A stretch of 52,500 bases of DNA from the NCBI GenBank assembly GCA_037974335.1, contig CM075760.1:71805324-71857823 (forward strand), in the 5' to 3' direction. The notes under the pieces were generated by a model that saw nothing but the letters and a program-made list of their open reading frames with translations, had not been told where the DNA came from and searched no databases. The position numbers were made by a program, and so were the translations under genes. Shown in pieces: positions 30,862-42,804 of this stretch (positions within the stretch are counted from its first letter, which is position 1; each line of letters starts with the position of its first letter). This DNA comes from Prionace glauca. Taxonomy: Eukaryota > Chordata > Chondrichthyes > Carcharhiniformes > Carcharhinidae.

Positions 30862-32035
30862 AACTGATGAAAGGTCTTTATAATGTTCATTTATCCATGA
30901 ATCACCTGCTTTTTATTGTATTTCGGACTTTGTATTCACCAAATGCAAGTTTATCTTTCACTTTTTATCCTTCACAAAGACCTTGTCTTTGTCAAAACTG
31001 AGTATGTCATGTCTCTATTTAGATGAGAAAACACCACGCTGGTTAGTAATATACTGTATACACTCTCTCAGTAATGACTGAACTGGACCCAGTCTGCATT
31101 CAGTACAGGTGCTGTATCGATATCTGGTGCATTCGGCTCTGTCTCTGTATTACTGCACAGACCCCTTCCCTCATTTATATTACAACAGATCATATTAGTT
31201 GGATTGGCCATGCAAAATTGCCCGTTATTTTCCCTGAGAGTATGTGGATTAGCCATGGTAAATGTGTGGGGCTAACGGGGATAGGGTCGAGCGGAGGACC
31301 TGGGTGGGATGCAGACTCATTGGGCCAGTCGTCCTTTTTCTCTGAACTCTAAGAATTCTATGGTTCTAAATCAAAGAAGCATCATACACTTTTGCATGTT
31401 TATTTATTTTAAATATTCCATTTTCTAATAACTCCCTTTGGAGAAATTATCTCTTTTAGCAATTCCCCTTCAGTTTTCCCAGTGATAACCTTCAGCCCAT
31501 CTCTGCCTTCCACGAATGCATAGAAACACCAAACAGTTCATGTGTTTCAAATGAAGAACATTTAATATGTAAGTATTTATTGACAACCATTCTGTTGTGT
31601 GTTCTTGCAAACAGAATGATTTCAGCCTCACTATTTTGTTCCCGGTGTTGACTTATCTGTCTTTAGAGATCTGCTGGAAAACGGATAGGCTGACAATGTG
31701 TGACAGCAATACTCACAACGGTTTCAACTCTCTTCAGTTCAGCAACACATTGTAAATCCATGTTCTTTTTTTTGCCAAGGTGCATGAACCAAAATGTTTG
31801 CCTTCATTCGGATTGTTTTAGCATGAGTAAAAAGGACAATAACCATGTGATTTACAAGAAAAGATGAAGTCATCTTGTTTGTTCAGAGACTGTGATTCAT
31901 GTCCCTCAGCACACGGTTTAATTGTTCCAATGGGGACATTAGAGGATTTATAAATAGGAATTTTCACTGTCTGTGCAATATTGTTTAACTGGGAGTGGTC
32001 TCTAGTACAGTCAGCCATCATTGAATTTCAGAGCC
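30862..32035. other. Intergenic upstream of GPCR-3, with SINE fragment
   Basis: About 31,190-31,370 is a SINE piece (TTGGATTGGCCATGCAAAAT, CGAGCGGAGGACCTGGGTGG). The rest is AT-rich without recognised features. It should hold the promoter of GPCR-3; no TATA box is convincing. Confidence 0.45.
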
Positions 32036-32132
32036 ATGTTCTGGACTACACCACTTGAGCTTCACATTATTTGGGTATTTTATGACATCCAAAGGATTTA
32101 CTACCCGATCCTTGCCGTAGTTGGTGTCACTG
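32036..32132 (+). CDS. GPCR-3 exon 1
   Basis: Starts at ATG 32,036 (MFWTTPLELHIIWVFYDIQR) and ends IYYPILAVVGVT plus one base, with donor ACTG|GTAAGT. The YYPILAVVGV ending is the first half of TM1 and lies at the same intron position and phase as exon 1 of GPCR-1. Joined to 33,586-34,487 it gives a whole 332-residue receptor frame. Confidence 0.85.
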
Positions 32133-33585
32133 GTAAGTCATATTTCTCTGTGTTCATTGTCCTTGTCTATGTTACCCAGTTATTGATATCATTCTGTGTA
32201 ACCTTCATGGTTTGTAGCTGTGAATGCACTAGAAACATTTCTCGTTGCCACACAGCTATCCTCACACTACCTGACATTCACTTTCAATCTTTCCACTTTA
32301 CGGTCGTCGTTATGTAACATGATTTCCAGTATTATAAAGAACAAAAAAGAACCCAGCACGGGAAACAGGCCCTTCGGCCCAGCGAACCCGCGCCGTCGCA
32401 TCCTCCTACACCTATTCTACCCTGCGTGTATGTCAGTGGAACCCGTGACTTAGCCAGATTCAGGGGAGAATAGTGTCAATTTGGTAAAACCAATCAGCCT
32501 GAGAGCACATCTTTGGGGTGTGGGAGGAAACCGGAGCGCCCGGAGGAAACCCACGCATCCACAGGGAGAATGCACAAACTCCCACAGACACAGGCCCAAA
32601 TCCATGTATCTGTACAGCCAGCAGTGCTAGTCACTGAGCTGTTACGGCGCCCGTCTACCGGTCCAGGATCAAGCACACACACCGACACGAAGTACTCGGC
32701 CACTCCCGGAACCTCCAAGAGCAGCCCACGCACGACCCATCGTGTGAATGTCCCTCGTTTGACAACGAGGTGGACCTCCACCTGCGGAATAAAAAGACGA
32801 AAACGTTAACATGTAATTCTACATTTCCGTCATCGTCCTGAGGCTCTGACCCTATTTAGTACCCTCTACTATAACCCTCCATCCTTTTTTCGCTCATGTG
32901 TCTATCTAAGTAAACCTTAAACGAGTCCAACGTTCCTGCCTCCACCACCCTACTCAGTAGCGCGTTCCATACCCCCACAACTCTCTGCTTGAAAAACCTT
33001 CCTCTCACATCCAAATTATATCTCTCCCCCCTCACCCTTAGATCGTGACCTCTCATAATTGTCCCCAATCTAGAGAACAGCCTACCACTATTGACTCTAT
33101 CTATTCCCTTCAGTATATACCTCTATCATGTCCCCCCTTAATCTCCGTCTTTCCAAGGAGAAGAGTCCCAGTTTCTCCAACCTTTCCTCGTAACTAAGTC
33201 CTTCCATCCTGGTAAACCTCCCCTGCACTCTCCCCAGAGTCTCCACGTCCTTCCGGTAGTAAGGTGACCAGAACTGGACGCAGTACTCCAAATGCGGTCT
33301 AACCAACATTCTGTACAACTGAAGCATTAGATGGCAGCTTTTATACTCTATACCCCTTCCTATAAAGGCTAGCATTCCATAAGCCTTCCTCACAACCTTC
33401 TCTATTTGTGTCGCCGCCTTCACAGACTTGTGAACCTGCACTCCCAGGTCCCTCTGTATTTCTATACTCCTAATCGGTCTACCTTTTATCACATAGCTCC
33501 TCTCTGCATTCCGCAGAAACCTGACAGACAGCTGTTCCTGTTCTCAGTCTGAAATATGAGTTAATTGTCTCTCTCTTCCTTACAG
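32133..33585. other. GPCR-3 intron with antisense SINE and LINE
   Basis: About 32,345-32,660 is a reverse-oriented SINE (ACAGGCCCTTCGGCCCAGCG, GGGAGGAAACCGGAGCGCCC, CACAGGGAGAATGCACAAAC). About 32,840-33,495 is a minus-strand CR1-type LINE fragment with ORF2 C-terminus (FIGRGIEYKSCHLMLQLYRM, RRRLRGDMIEVY, VWNALLSRVVEAGTLDSFK). The gene's exons are unaffected. Confidence 0.8.
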
Positions 33586-34487
33586 TGAACTTATTGACGA
33601 TTCTTATCCTGTCTCGAGGAAAGTGTGGGCTTTCCAAATGTGTCACATATTACCTAATGTGCATGTCAGCAGCAGATCTCCTTGTCGTTATCATCGATCT
33701 CGTATTGCGGCAAATTCCTATTCGCTTTCTCTATCAATTTCTGTTCATGGTTCACATTAGAGTGTGTAATATCCACGCTGTCCTGCTTTACACAGTCACT
33801 GACTATTCTGTCTGGTTCACTGTCGCTTTCACCTTCGATCGATTTGTGGCCATTGCTTGTCAGAAACTGAAAATAAAATACTGCACCGAGAAAACTGCAG
33901 CTGTGGTTCTCGGTACAGTGAGTGTGCTGTTCAGTATAAAGAACAGTTTTTGGTATTTCATGTATGGGAATACATATTATTTCAGAAATAATCCTTGGTT
34001 TTGTTTTGTACATTCAGCTATTGCCGAATCACGAGCATGGGCAACAGTTGAAACTCTGCATTATATTTTAACCCCGTTTATTCCTTTCGTGTTGATTCTG
34101 TTGCTCAATGTTATAACCGTTAAACACATTCTAGTGTCGAGCAAAGTCCGCAGGAAACTTCAGACCAACACAAGTGGGGAGAATCAAAGTGACCCAGAGA
34201 TAGGAAAGAGAAGGAAATCCATTATCTTACTGTTTGCAATATCGGGAAATTTTGTTTTGTTATGGTCAGTGTTCTTCGTTTATTCTTTTTATAACCGATT
34301 GGGACACATGAGGCTAATCAGTACACCATTGCCCGGATTTCTGCAAGAACTGGGATTCATGATGCAGCTCCTTAGTTGCTGTACGAACACATGCATTTAT
34401 GCCGTGACCCAGACACAATTCAGAAAGGATCTGAAGAATGTGGTAAAATTTCCATTCACTGAAATTTTGCAGTTCATTAAAAAGTGA
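33586..34487 (+). CDS. GPCR-3 exon 2: orphan class A GPCR, GPR139-like
   Basis: Follows acceptor CTCTTCCTTACAG in phase 1 and runs open to TGA at 34,485. It encodes VNLLTILILSRGKCGLSKC (TM1-ICL1), MCMSAADLLVVIIDLVLR (TM2), VCNIHAVLLYTVTDYSVWF (TM3), the DRF motif in AFTFDRFVAIAC, ECL2 cysteine in NNPWFCF, a basic loop 3 (SKVRRKL), TM6 FAISGNFVLLWSVF, and TM7 CTNTCIYAVTQ. It is clearly the same family as GPCR-1 and -2 but more distant from them than they are from each other. Codon use and frame look intact. The ligand is unknown; human GPR139 responds to aromatic amino acids, but that cannot be transferred here. Confidence 0.9.
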
Positions 34488-34759
34488 ACTGGTAATCATT
34501 CATCAAACTAGCTTATCTTATGTTCTAAGCAAAAATCTCTCAAAGTGAGAACACCCTGCGTCACTCTTCCGTTCATAAACCAGATAAAGCAATGGATACA
34601 AATTGTAAAATTGAAAAGCAAGGACCAAAAATATTACTGTAGATTTCAGTCATTTAGATCATTTGAAGCATCATGGACTGGATACAGAGAGTTCCAGACT
34701 AAAGTTTTCCCGGGATAATTTATAAGGGAAGATCCTGTTTGCAGCATTTTATTTGAGTT
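34488..34759. other. 3' flank of GPCR-3
   Basis: AT-rich sequence, expected to include the 3' UTR. No feature recognised. Confidence 0.4.
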
Positions 34760-35830
34760 CCAACCCATCCCCAGAAAGAGAACACCTAGACTCAGCCAAA
34801 CCCATCTTTCACGATCCACCCCAACTCCTCCCCACTCACCCCTACTATCCAACCCAACACACACCTCTCACCATCCACTCCAACTCCCCACCTTCACTAC
34901 CCATCCCAACTCCTTACCATTCACCAGCCGCCAGAACTCACCACCCAACTTCGACCATTCACCCCAACCCCAGGCCTCCCACCATGTACACTAACTCTCC
35001 AACCTTCACCATTCACACCAACACCTCCCCTAACCACACCAACCTAACTCACACCATCCATCATCCAAATTCCCCACCGTCCACCATCCATCCAAACTCC
35101 CTACCGTTCACCATCCACGAGAACTCACCGCCAAATTGCTATCATCCAAGTCAACACCACATCTCCCAACATACACTCCAACTCCCCATATTTCACCATC
35201 GACCACAACTCCCCACCCTTCGCCATCAGAATAACTCCCCATTCTTCGTCATCCATCCCAAATCCCTACCCTTCACCATCCAATTCAACCCCACACCAAA
35301 TCTCATACCATCCAACCCAACCCACACTTCTTCCCATCTACCCCAACTCCTGGCCCTTCACCGTCCACTCCAACGCCCCACACTTCTCTATCAACCACAA
35401 CTCATCCTCAAATTCCCACCATCAAACCCATAAACTCATCTCCCATGATCCACTCCAACTCACCACATTCCATCATCTTCGCCAATTCTTCCCCAAACTC
35501 CCTCCATTCCAACCAACCCATACTTCTCAACATCCACTGCAACTGTCTACAAATTAGCATCCACACCAAGTCCACCCCTAAACACCCACGGGGCAAACCA
35601 ACATCACACTACCCACCACCCACTCCAATTCTACACTTTAAGCCTTTATTTCACACTCCACCCTACATCATCCACTTCAACTCCTCCACTGAGCGCCTCT
35701 AATCCAAATCAACCCACACGTTTGACCATCCACTCCAACTCCCCAACCACTTGGCATCCACTCTCACTCCCCAACTTTCATCACCTAGCATAAATCATCC
35801 ACAAACTCTCAACATCCAATACAACCTTCA
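34760..35830. repeat. CA/C-rich degenerate minisatellite
   Basis: About 40 diverged units of roughly 20-26 bp built on ACCATCCACTCCAACTCCCC. The long Pro/Ser/Thr/His-rich open frames are due to absence of G and are not genes. Confidence 0.85.
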
Positions 35831-36636
35831 CCTCCCACTATTGCAATACATTCACAATTCCCCCCAGTCAAACCTTCCACCATCGCCCCCTTTCCCAATA
35901 CACTCCTGCCGACTTTGACCTCAGAAACGTTAAGCTGATTATTTCTGTTTCTAACTTTCTCATGACTTTTTTTTAATCGAAAGAACGATAGTGTCCCATT
36001 ACATTTCAGGGAATTTTTTTCGCTTTGATGTCCGTGGTTTCTGAACGGAAAATTGTACTTTTCTCTTGTCAATTCGAGCAGATGGCAATGCACTTGGTAC
36101 GATTTCCTAATAACCCAGATACGTTGCCAGTAATTCTTTCCAAATCTTCAATGAAACTTGCCTCCTGTGTTATAAATCAGAGTGATTTAGGGCACAAAAT
36201 GATCTTGAGTGGAAAATTCAAATCAACAAACACACTTTTTGTATACCCTGAACCCAATCTAGGGAGAATTCTCCTGGATTTATGAAGGGACCTAGAACAA
36301 TAATGGGTGATGAATGGAAAACTGAAGTAAAGAGAGATAGCTGCCCAGCAGTAACTAAATAATATCTCCAATGTCTTGCTGATAACAATACAAAACACGT
36401 TTACACAATAAAATACAATGTAAATGTTCAATTTAATTAGCATGAATGCATCTATCAATGCAAGTCATAAATTCACAAGCCTCGAACAATATTTCCCTTT
36501 GAATTTCACTTTCAAAAATATGGATATCGTTGTTTTAATTTATCCTAACAAATGAGCCAATGTTTAAATGATCAGTGTCTGTCCCATGGGCTATGCTCGC
36601 TCCCAGACATTGAACACCTTCTGTGTTTTGTTACAG
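35831..36636. other. Upstream of the V segment
   Basis: AT-rich. No leader exon (ATG, hydrophobic stretch, GT donor) was convincingly found for the V segment, although an acceptor (TGTGTTTTGTTACAG) ends the region. Confidence 0.4.
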
Positions 36637-36940
36637 GGACAAATGCTGAAGATTCAGTGTTTCAAGATCAATCTGAATTATCGGTTGTGGAAGAACAGAA
36701 CATAATATTGGACTGTAAATAATCAGCAGCTTCTCTTAGAACCCTGTTCTGGTACACTCAGTATCCCGGACAAGCTCCGAGATATTTGATGAAGATATAT
36801 AGCTCGGGCGATACCGATACGTCTCCGGATTTCCCAGATAGATTCTCGGCAGTTTTACACAAAGGAAACAACACTGTTCATTTAAATATCGCCAGGATTC
36901 TCCTATTTAACAGCGCTATGTATTTCTGTGCCATGGAGCA
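36637..36940 (+). pseudogene. T-cell-receptor V-like segment (TRAV/TRDV type), stop-containing
   Basis: V-set immunoglobulin domain after an acceptor. It reads AEDSVFQDQSELSVVEEQNI, ILDCK, then a TAA stop at 36,720-36,722 where a Tyr is usual (CxYS), then LFWYTQYPGQAPRYLMKIYS, DFPDRFSAVLHKGNNTVHLN and SAMYFCAME. WYxQYPGQAP and the YFC end are typical of TCR alpha/delta V regions rather than IgH V. One in-frame stop and the missing leader make it a pseudogene as read; the rest of the frame is open. A degenerate recombination signal follows directly. Confidence 0.8.
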
Positions 36941-36982
36941 CACACTGGTGCATAGATATGGTGAACCCTGTCCACAAATCCC
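36941..36982 (+). promoter_or_regulatory. Degenerate 23-type recombination signal sequence
   Basis: CACACTG heptamer (36,941-36,947; consensus CACAGTG) and an ACAAATCCC nonamer (36,974-36,982; consensus ACAAAAACC). The spacer is 26 bases as written, or 23-24 if the heptamer is taken two bases later. It sits at the V segment end as expected. Confidence 0.5.
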
Positions 36983-37834
36983 AGGCTGGAAGTTCAGTTA
37001 GTGGTCCGCAGAGGGCGCGCTCACACTGATAAACAGAAACAACAATTCAGTCTGAATACTGAGTGTCACCGGATCATGAACAAAACATCAAAACAAAACA
37101 GTAACACTCAACAGGAACAGCTGAGCCGCAGTTGGTTTTTAACTTGTAACTATGCTAAAAATGCACTTACGCTTAGTTAACTCACCCTTAGTCTTTTGCT
37201 AATATTTCCTTCCATGTGTGAATTATTCACCATCTTCATTTTCCGTTTCGTGGTCGGTTTGATCAAAGGTTTATTTGATCAGAGTGTTTTACTGGCTCAG
37301 AAACAATTATATAAAATATACATTGCACAAGATTGACACAGAACCATTTAAACAATCCCTGCGAACAAGGTACCATCAGTGTTCGTTCTTATTTTGAATT
37401 GCTGTCACTGTTTTCTGACATAATTCGCAACTTTATAACAACCGGACCAGGAACTTCAATCCCACCCCTGTCCCTAACAATTCAGCAATATTCCTAATTA
37501 GCGCACTGAATGTAACCCAGCTTGGGATTTTTCTACTCACTGAAAACCACATATCCGGCCACAGGACTAAAGACACGACAGGAAACACATGTATGTGAGG
37601 TGAGAATATCCGATCATATTGTAGCAGATTAATGAGAGTGCGGATTGGAACGAAATGTTTCTGGCTTCAACGTCCTTTTCATAGAGCGGCCAGTGACAAT
37701 GTTGTCGGGCAGCGACTGTGTTGCATGGGGGTGGGAAGTAAACATATTTAATCTCATTTCCAAATTATGTTTCAGAGTTTAAAAACAATCTGATATGATT
37801 AATTCCGATTTGTATGTGCATTTTATACTGTACC
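36983..37834. other. Intergenic
   Basis: No J, D, gene or named repeat recognised. Confidence 0.4.
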
Positions 37835-38393
37835 CTACACTAATGAGGTCTTAAACTGTACCCTACACTAAACACAGATTTTAAACTGTACCCTACACTA
37901 AACAGATTTTAAACTGTACCCTACACTAAACAGAGATTTTAAACTGTACCCTACACTAAAGAGGTTTTAAACTGTACCCTACACTAAACAGAGGTTTTAA
38001 ACTGTACCCTACACTAAACACAGATTTTAAACTGTACCCTACACTAAACACAGATTTTAAACTGTACCCTACACTAAACACAGATTTTAAACTGTACCCT
38101 ACACTAAACAGAGGTTTTAAACTGTACCCTACACTACATACAGATTTTAAACTGTACCCTACACTAAACACAGATTTTAAACTGTACCCTACACTAAACA
38201 GAGATTTTAAACTGTACCCTACACTAAACAGAGATTTTAAACTGTACCCTACACTAAATAACGTTTTTAAACTGTATCCTACACTAAACAGAGATTTTAA
38301 ACTGTACCCTACACTAAACACAGATTTTAAACTGTACCCTACACTAAACACAGATTTTAAACTGTACCCTACTCTAAACACAGATTTTAAACA
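37835..38393. repeat. 30-bp minisatellite
   Basis: About 18 copies of TTTTAAACTGTACCCTACAC TAAACACAGA, with a few 27-29-bp units. As 30 is a multiple of three, the minus strand gives a 10-residue repeat frame (SVFSVGYSLK) that is not a gene. Confidence 0.95.
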
Positions 38394-38399
38394 TCCGTC

Positions 38400-38869
38400 T
38401 CAGCACCCAATCCCTCTAAGTTCCCTCTCCTGCCCTCGCCCTGGTAAATTTCCGCTCCCTCCCTGTGAACAGCCCCTAGACTGATATTTGACTTGATATT
38501 TCCCTTCCAGCTTTCCTGTATCCTGACAACCTGGTTTGTTCCAATTCTCAGGCCACAGACATCTTTCTGGGTCCAGCTGTATCTGTCTGTCTGCAGAGCT
38601 GCTGGTTAAAGACACATTTACAGCAGTGAGCAGACAGAAACTTCACTCTGATTATTTCCCTCCTCCCCTCCCCCCCAGACACTGCTTGTCATGTTTAAAT
38701 AAAAAGAATCCGGTTTTTGCAGCTCTGATCTGTGGTGAGTCATTAAGCACAGGGCACACACACACACACATTCAGACAGGATAGAGAGAGAGAGTAACAG
38801 AGAGAGAGAGAGGATAGAGAGAGAGTAACAGAGAGAGACAGAGAGACAGGATAGAGAGGGAGAGTAACA
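38400..38869. other. Low-copy spacer including an ~80-bp repeat
   Basis: Positions 38,403-38,485 are nearly identical to 41,630-41,710 (CCAATCCCTCT, CTCTCCTGCCCTCGCCCTGG, CCCTCCCTGTGAACAGCCCC). Positions 38,755-38,870 are CA and GAGA simple repeats. Confidence 0.8.
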
Positions 38870-38955
38870 GGACTTTTTTTTCTGACTTTTTTTTCTGACT
38901 TTTTTTTCTGACTTTTTTTTCTGACTTTTTTTTCTGACTTTTTTTTCTGACTTGA
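38870..38955. repeat. 13-bp tandem repeat
   Basis: Six to seven copies of TTTTTTTTCTGAC. Confidence 0.95.
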
Positions 38956-40060
38956 GATTCCTCTGAGCATTCCAGCCCAATTATCCCATCACCAAACTAA
39001 TGTTGATAATAATATTTGCACCCACTTTAATCTGCCCCCCCCTTTAATCTGCCCCCCCCTTTAATCTGCCCCCCCCTTTAATCTGCCCCCCCCTTTAATC
39101 TGCCCCCCCCTTTAATCTGCCCCCCCTTTAATTTGCCCCCCCTTTAATTTGCCCCCCCCTTTAATTTGCCCCCCCCCTTAATTTGCCCCCCCCTTAATTT
39201 GCCCCCCCTTTAATTTGCCCCCCTTTAATTTGCCCCCCCCTTTAATTTGCCCCCCCCCTTTAATTTGCCCCCCCCTTTAATTTGCCCCCCCCTTAATTTG
39301 CCCCCCCCTTAATTTGCCCCCCCTTTAATTTGCCCCCCCCCTTTAATTTCCCCCCCCTTTAATTTGCCCCCCCCCTTTAATTTCCCCCCCCTTTAATTTG
39401 CCCCCCCCTTTAATTTGCCCCCCCCTTTAATTTGCCCCCCCTTTAATTTGCCCCCCCCCTTTAATTTGCCCCCCCTTTAATTTGCCCCCCCCTTTAATTT
39501 GCCCCCCCCTTTAATTTGCCCCCCCCTTTAATTTGCCCCCCCTTTAATTTGCCCCCCCCTTTAATTTGCCCCCCCTTTAATTTGCCCCCCCTTTAATTTG
39601 CCCCCCCCTTTAATTTGCCCCCCCCTTTAATTTGCCCCCCCCTTTAATTTGCCCCCCCCCTTTAATTTGCCCCCCCCTTTAATTTGCCCCCCCCTTTAAT
39701 TTGCCCCCCCCTTTAATTTGCCCCCCCCTTTAATTTGCCCCCCCCTTTAATTTGCCCCCCCCTTTAATTTGCCCCCCCTTTAATTTGCCCCCCCCTTTAA
39801 TTTGCCCCCCCCTTTAATTTGCCCCCCCCTTTAATTTGCCCCCCCCTTTAATTTGCCCCCCCTTTAATTTGCCCCCCCTTTAATTTGCCCCCCCTTTAAT
39901 TTGCCCCCCCTTTAATTTGCCCCCCCTTTAATTTGCCCCCCCTTTAATTTGCCCCCCCTTTAATTTGCCCCCCCTTTAATTTGCCCCCCCTTTAATTTGC
40001 CCCCCCTTTAATTTGCCCCCCCTTTAATTTGCCCCCCCTTTAATTTGCCCCCCCCTTATC
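38956..40060. repeat. Poly-C array 1, 15-17-bp unit
   Basis: From about 39,025, roughly 65 copies of C5-9 TTTAATTTG. The first six or seven units have the variant TTTAATCTG. The minus strand has a run of seven G about every 16 bases. Confidence 0.95.
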
Positions 40061-41390
40061 TTCTACCCACTGCCAAATCCCTCTGATCCCTCTAATTCTC
40101 CCCCCACTGAAACCTCCCCTGCACTTTAAGCCCCCCCCCAGCACTTTAAGCCCCCCCCCAGCACTTTAAGCCCCCCCCCCAGCACTTTAAGCCCCCCCCC
40201 CAGCACTTTAAGCCCCCCCCCCAGCACTTTAAGCCCCCCCCCCAGCACTTTAAGCCCCCCCCCAGCACTTTAAGCCCCCCCCCAGCACTTTAAGCCCCCC
40301 CCCAGCACTTTAAGCCCCCCCCCAGCACTTTAAGCCCCCCCCCAGCACTTTAAGCCCCCCCCCAGCACTTTAAGCCCCCCCCAGCACTTTAAGCCCCCCC
40401 CCAGCACTTTAAGCCCCCCCCCAGCACTTTAAGCCCCCCCCCAGCACTTTAAGCCCCCCCCCAGCACTTTAAGCCCCCCCCCAGCACTTTAAGCCCCCCC
40501 CCAGCACTTTAAGCCCCCCCCCAGCACTTTAAGCCCCCCCCCCAGCACTTTAAGCCCCCCCCCAGCACTTTAAGTCCCCCCCCAGCACTTTAAGCCCCCC
40601 CCAGCACTTTAAGCCCCCCCCCAGCACTTTAAGCCCCCCCCCAGCACTTTAAGCCCCCCCCCAGCACTTTAAGCCCCCCCCCAGCACTTTAAGCCCCCCC
40701 CAGCACTTTAAGCCCCCCCCAGCACTTTAAGCCCCCCCCCAGCACTTTAAGCCCCCCCCCAGCACTTTAAGCCCCCCCCCAGCACTTTAAGCCCCCCCCC
40801 AGCACTTTAAGCCCCCCCCCAGCACTTTAAGCCCCCCCCCAGCACTTTAAGCCCCCCCCCAGCACTTTAAGCCCCCCCCCAGCACTTTAAGCCCCCCCCC
40901 AGCACTTTAAGCCCCCCCCCAGCACTTTAAGCCCCCCCCCAGCACTTTAAGCCCCCCCCCAGCACTTTAAGCCCCCCCCCAGCACTTTAAGCCCCCCCCC
41001 AGCACTTTAAGCCCCCCCCCTGCACTTTAAGCCCCCCCCCTGCACTTTAAGCCCCCCCCCTGCACTTTAAGCCCCCCCCTGCACTTTAAGCCCCCCCCCT
41101 GCACTTTAAGCCCCCCCCCTGCACTTTAAGCCCCCCCCCTGCACTTTAAGCCCCCCCCTGCACTTTAAGCCCCCCCCTGCACTTTAAGCCCCCCCCCTGC
41201 ACTTTAAGCCCCCCCCCTGCACTTTAAGCCCCCCCCCTGCACTTTAAGCCCCCCCCCTGCACTTTAAGCCCCCCCCCTGCACTTTAAGCCCCCCCCCTGC
41301 ACTTTAAGCCCCCCCCCTGCACTTTAAGCCCCCCCCCTGCACTTTAAGCCCCCCCCCGCACTTTAAGCCCCCCCCCTGCACTTTATCCCC
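40061..41390. repeat. Poly-C array 2, 18-20-bp unit
   Basis: Roughly 70 copies of C7-9 AGCACTTTAAG, switching at about 41,020 to the variant C7-9 TGCACTTTAAG, which continues to the end. Strong G-quadruplex (minus) and i-motif (plus) potential. Confidence 0.95.
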
Positions 41391-42804
41391 TCTAACCCTC
41401 CCCACTGCCACATCTCTCTCAGCCCCTTCCCCAATCCCCTCTGCCCAATCTTCTTCACCCCCCCCTCAAAGGCACTCACCGCCAAAACCCCCCCGAGCCT
41501 GGGATCCCCCCCTCTCCCCTTTAATCCCCCTGAATCCCTCAAATTCCCCACCAGAATCCCAGAGTCTCCCCCTACATCCCTCTCCACTCTCCCCTTTAAT
41601 CTCCCTCAGTCCCTCCCCACATCCCTCTCCGCTCCCAATCCCTCTCAGTTGCCTCTCCTGCCCTCGCCCTGGTAAATTCCCACTCCCTCCCTGTGAACAG
41701 CCCCTAGACTGACAGAATCCCCCCCCCCTTTCTAATTACTGTACCCCACCGCCCCTCCCCCCAAAGCAATCAATCCCTCTCCACTCCCCCTGACACACAG
41801 ACCACTAACCCTCAGTGTAAAAGCCCCACCCGTCTATCTGTGTATAAAAATGAACGACAAAGACACGGGCATTTTTATTAATATTTTTCTCTCTGGTTAT
41901 AGCTCTTGTCCAAGGATTCCTCACAGCAAAACTACTCGCTCTCTGCATCGCCAAACTTTCCGGAAGAATTCTCCTTGGTTGAAAGAGAGAAAGAGAAAAT
42001 AAAGTGAAATTTGATTAAAGACAAAACAAAAAAGCTGATGGTAAACAATAAAAGGCACAGCAAGATCCCAGGACTTGCTGATATTCACAATCTCACTGAG
42101 GGGGTGGTAGGGGGAACATTCATTTCCACATCCTCATTATTAACCCCTGACAAAATGGAAACAATTTTCAAATGAAATGAACATCCAAATGCCTCCTGAC
42201 TGTCCCGATATTTAATTTATTAAAACACATCAAAGTATTCTGGGGGGGGGGGGATTCACTCCACAGACACGCCAGTGAATTAACACAGGATCCCCCAATG
42301 AAATTCCCACTTGTATCATCAGTCACCTCTCCACTCCCCCCTCCTCTGTTTCTCCCTCTCTGTCTCTTACACACTCCCCCCACATCGATACCTGTCTCTC
42401 TCACTCTTTTCCTCTCTCTCTGTCTCCCTGTCTAATATTATGAAGTTGCTTATATAAAGATCAAAGTGTGGTGTTTTACAAATGGAAATACTGAAAAGAT
42501 GCTTTAAAAAACCCCAAAATAACCCATCCAGTATTGAGTCTTTTGAAATCCTGTGTCTTTGGGATTTGAAGCTGCAGAAGACAACTTTATAACATCTGTG
42601 TCCAAAACAGCAGCATCCAGAATCCCAGCAGCAAAACAGGCTTTCAATTAGACCAATGATTTTAAAACAAGCTCTCAAACACACACACACACACACAACC
42701 AATAGACAGTTTCATTTTACAGATATTTCATTTACTCTCTGCCACCCACCAAAGGGTTAACCTGTTTGTGACTAATTGCAAAGCCGGGATATTTTAACCC
42801 CAGG
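41391..42804. other. C-rich spacer and first copy of a duplicated segment
   Basis: Positions 41,630-41,710 repeat 38,403-38,485. About 41,885-41,985 (minus) is an exon-like island related to those near 51,060 and 51,850. Positions about 42,425-42,804 are nearly identical to 44,592-44,965 (TCTTTTGAAATCCTGTGTCT, AACATCTGTGTCCAAAACAG, AAGGGTTAACCTG). No gene supported. Confidence 0.6.

Noticed and set aside
31130-31190. TCTCTGTATTACTGCACAGA on the plus strand looks like the end of a V segment (LYYC) followed by a heptamer.
   Set aside because: No WY..QxPG framework or other V-domain landmark lies upstream, the heptamer would start inside the cysteine codon, and SINE sequence follows at once. 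Most likely chance.
34753-35433. A 226-codon Pro/His/Ser/Thr-rich frame.
   Set aside because: The sequence is an A/C/T minisatellite almost without G, so stops are rare. Not conserved in form.
37956-38381. A perfect 10-residue repeat protein (SVFSVGYSLK) on the minus strand.
   Set aside because: It is the translation of a 30-bp minisatellite. The frame has no start region or flanking gene structure.
39025-41390. CRISPR-like or telomere-like regular repeat.
   Set aside because: Units of 15-20 bp have no spacers, and the motif is not a vertebrate telomere (TTAGGG). It is a eukaryotic satellite.
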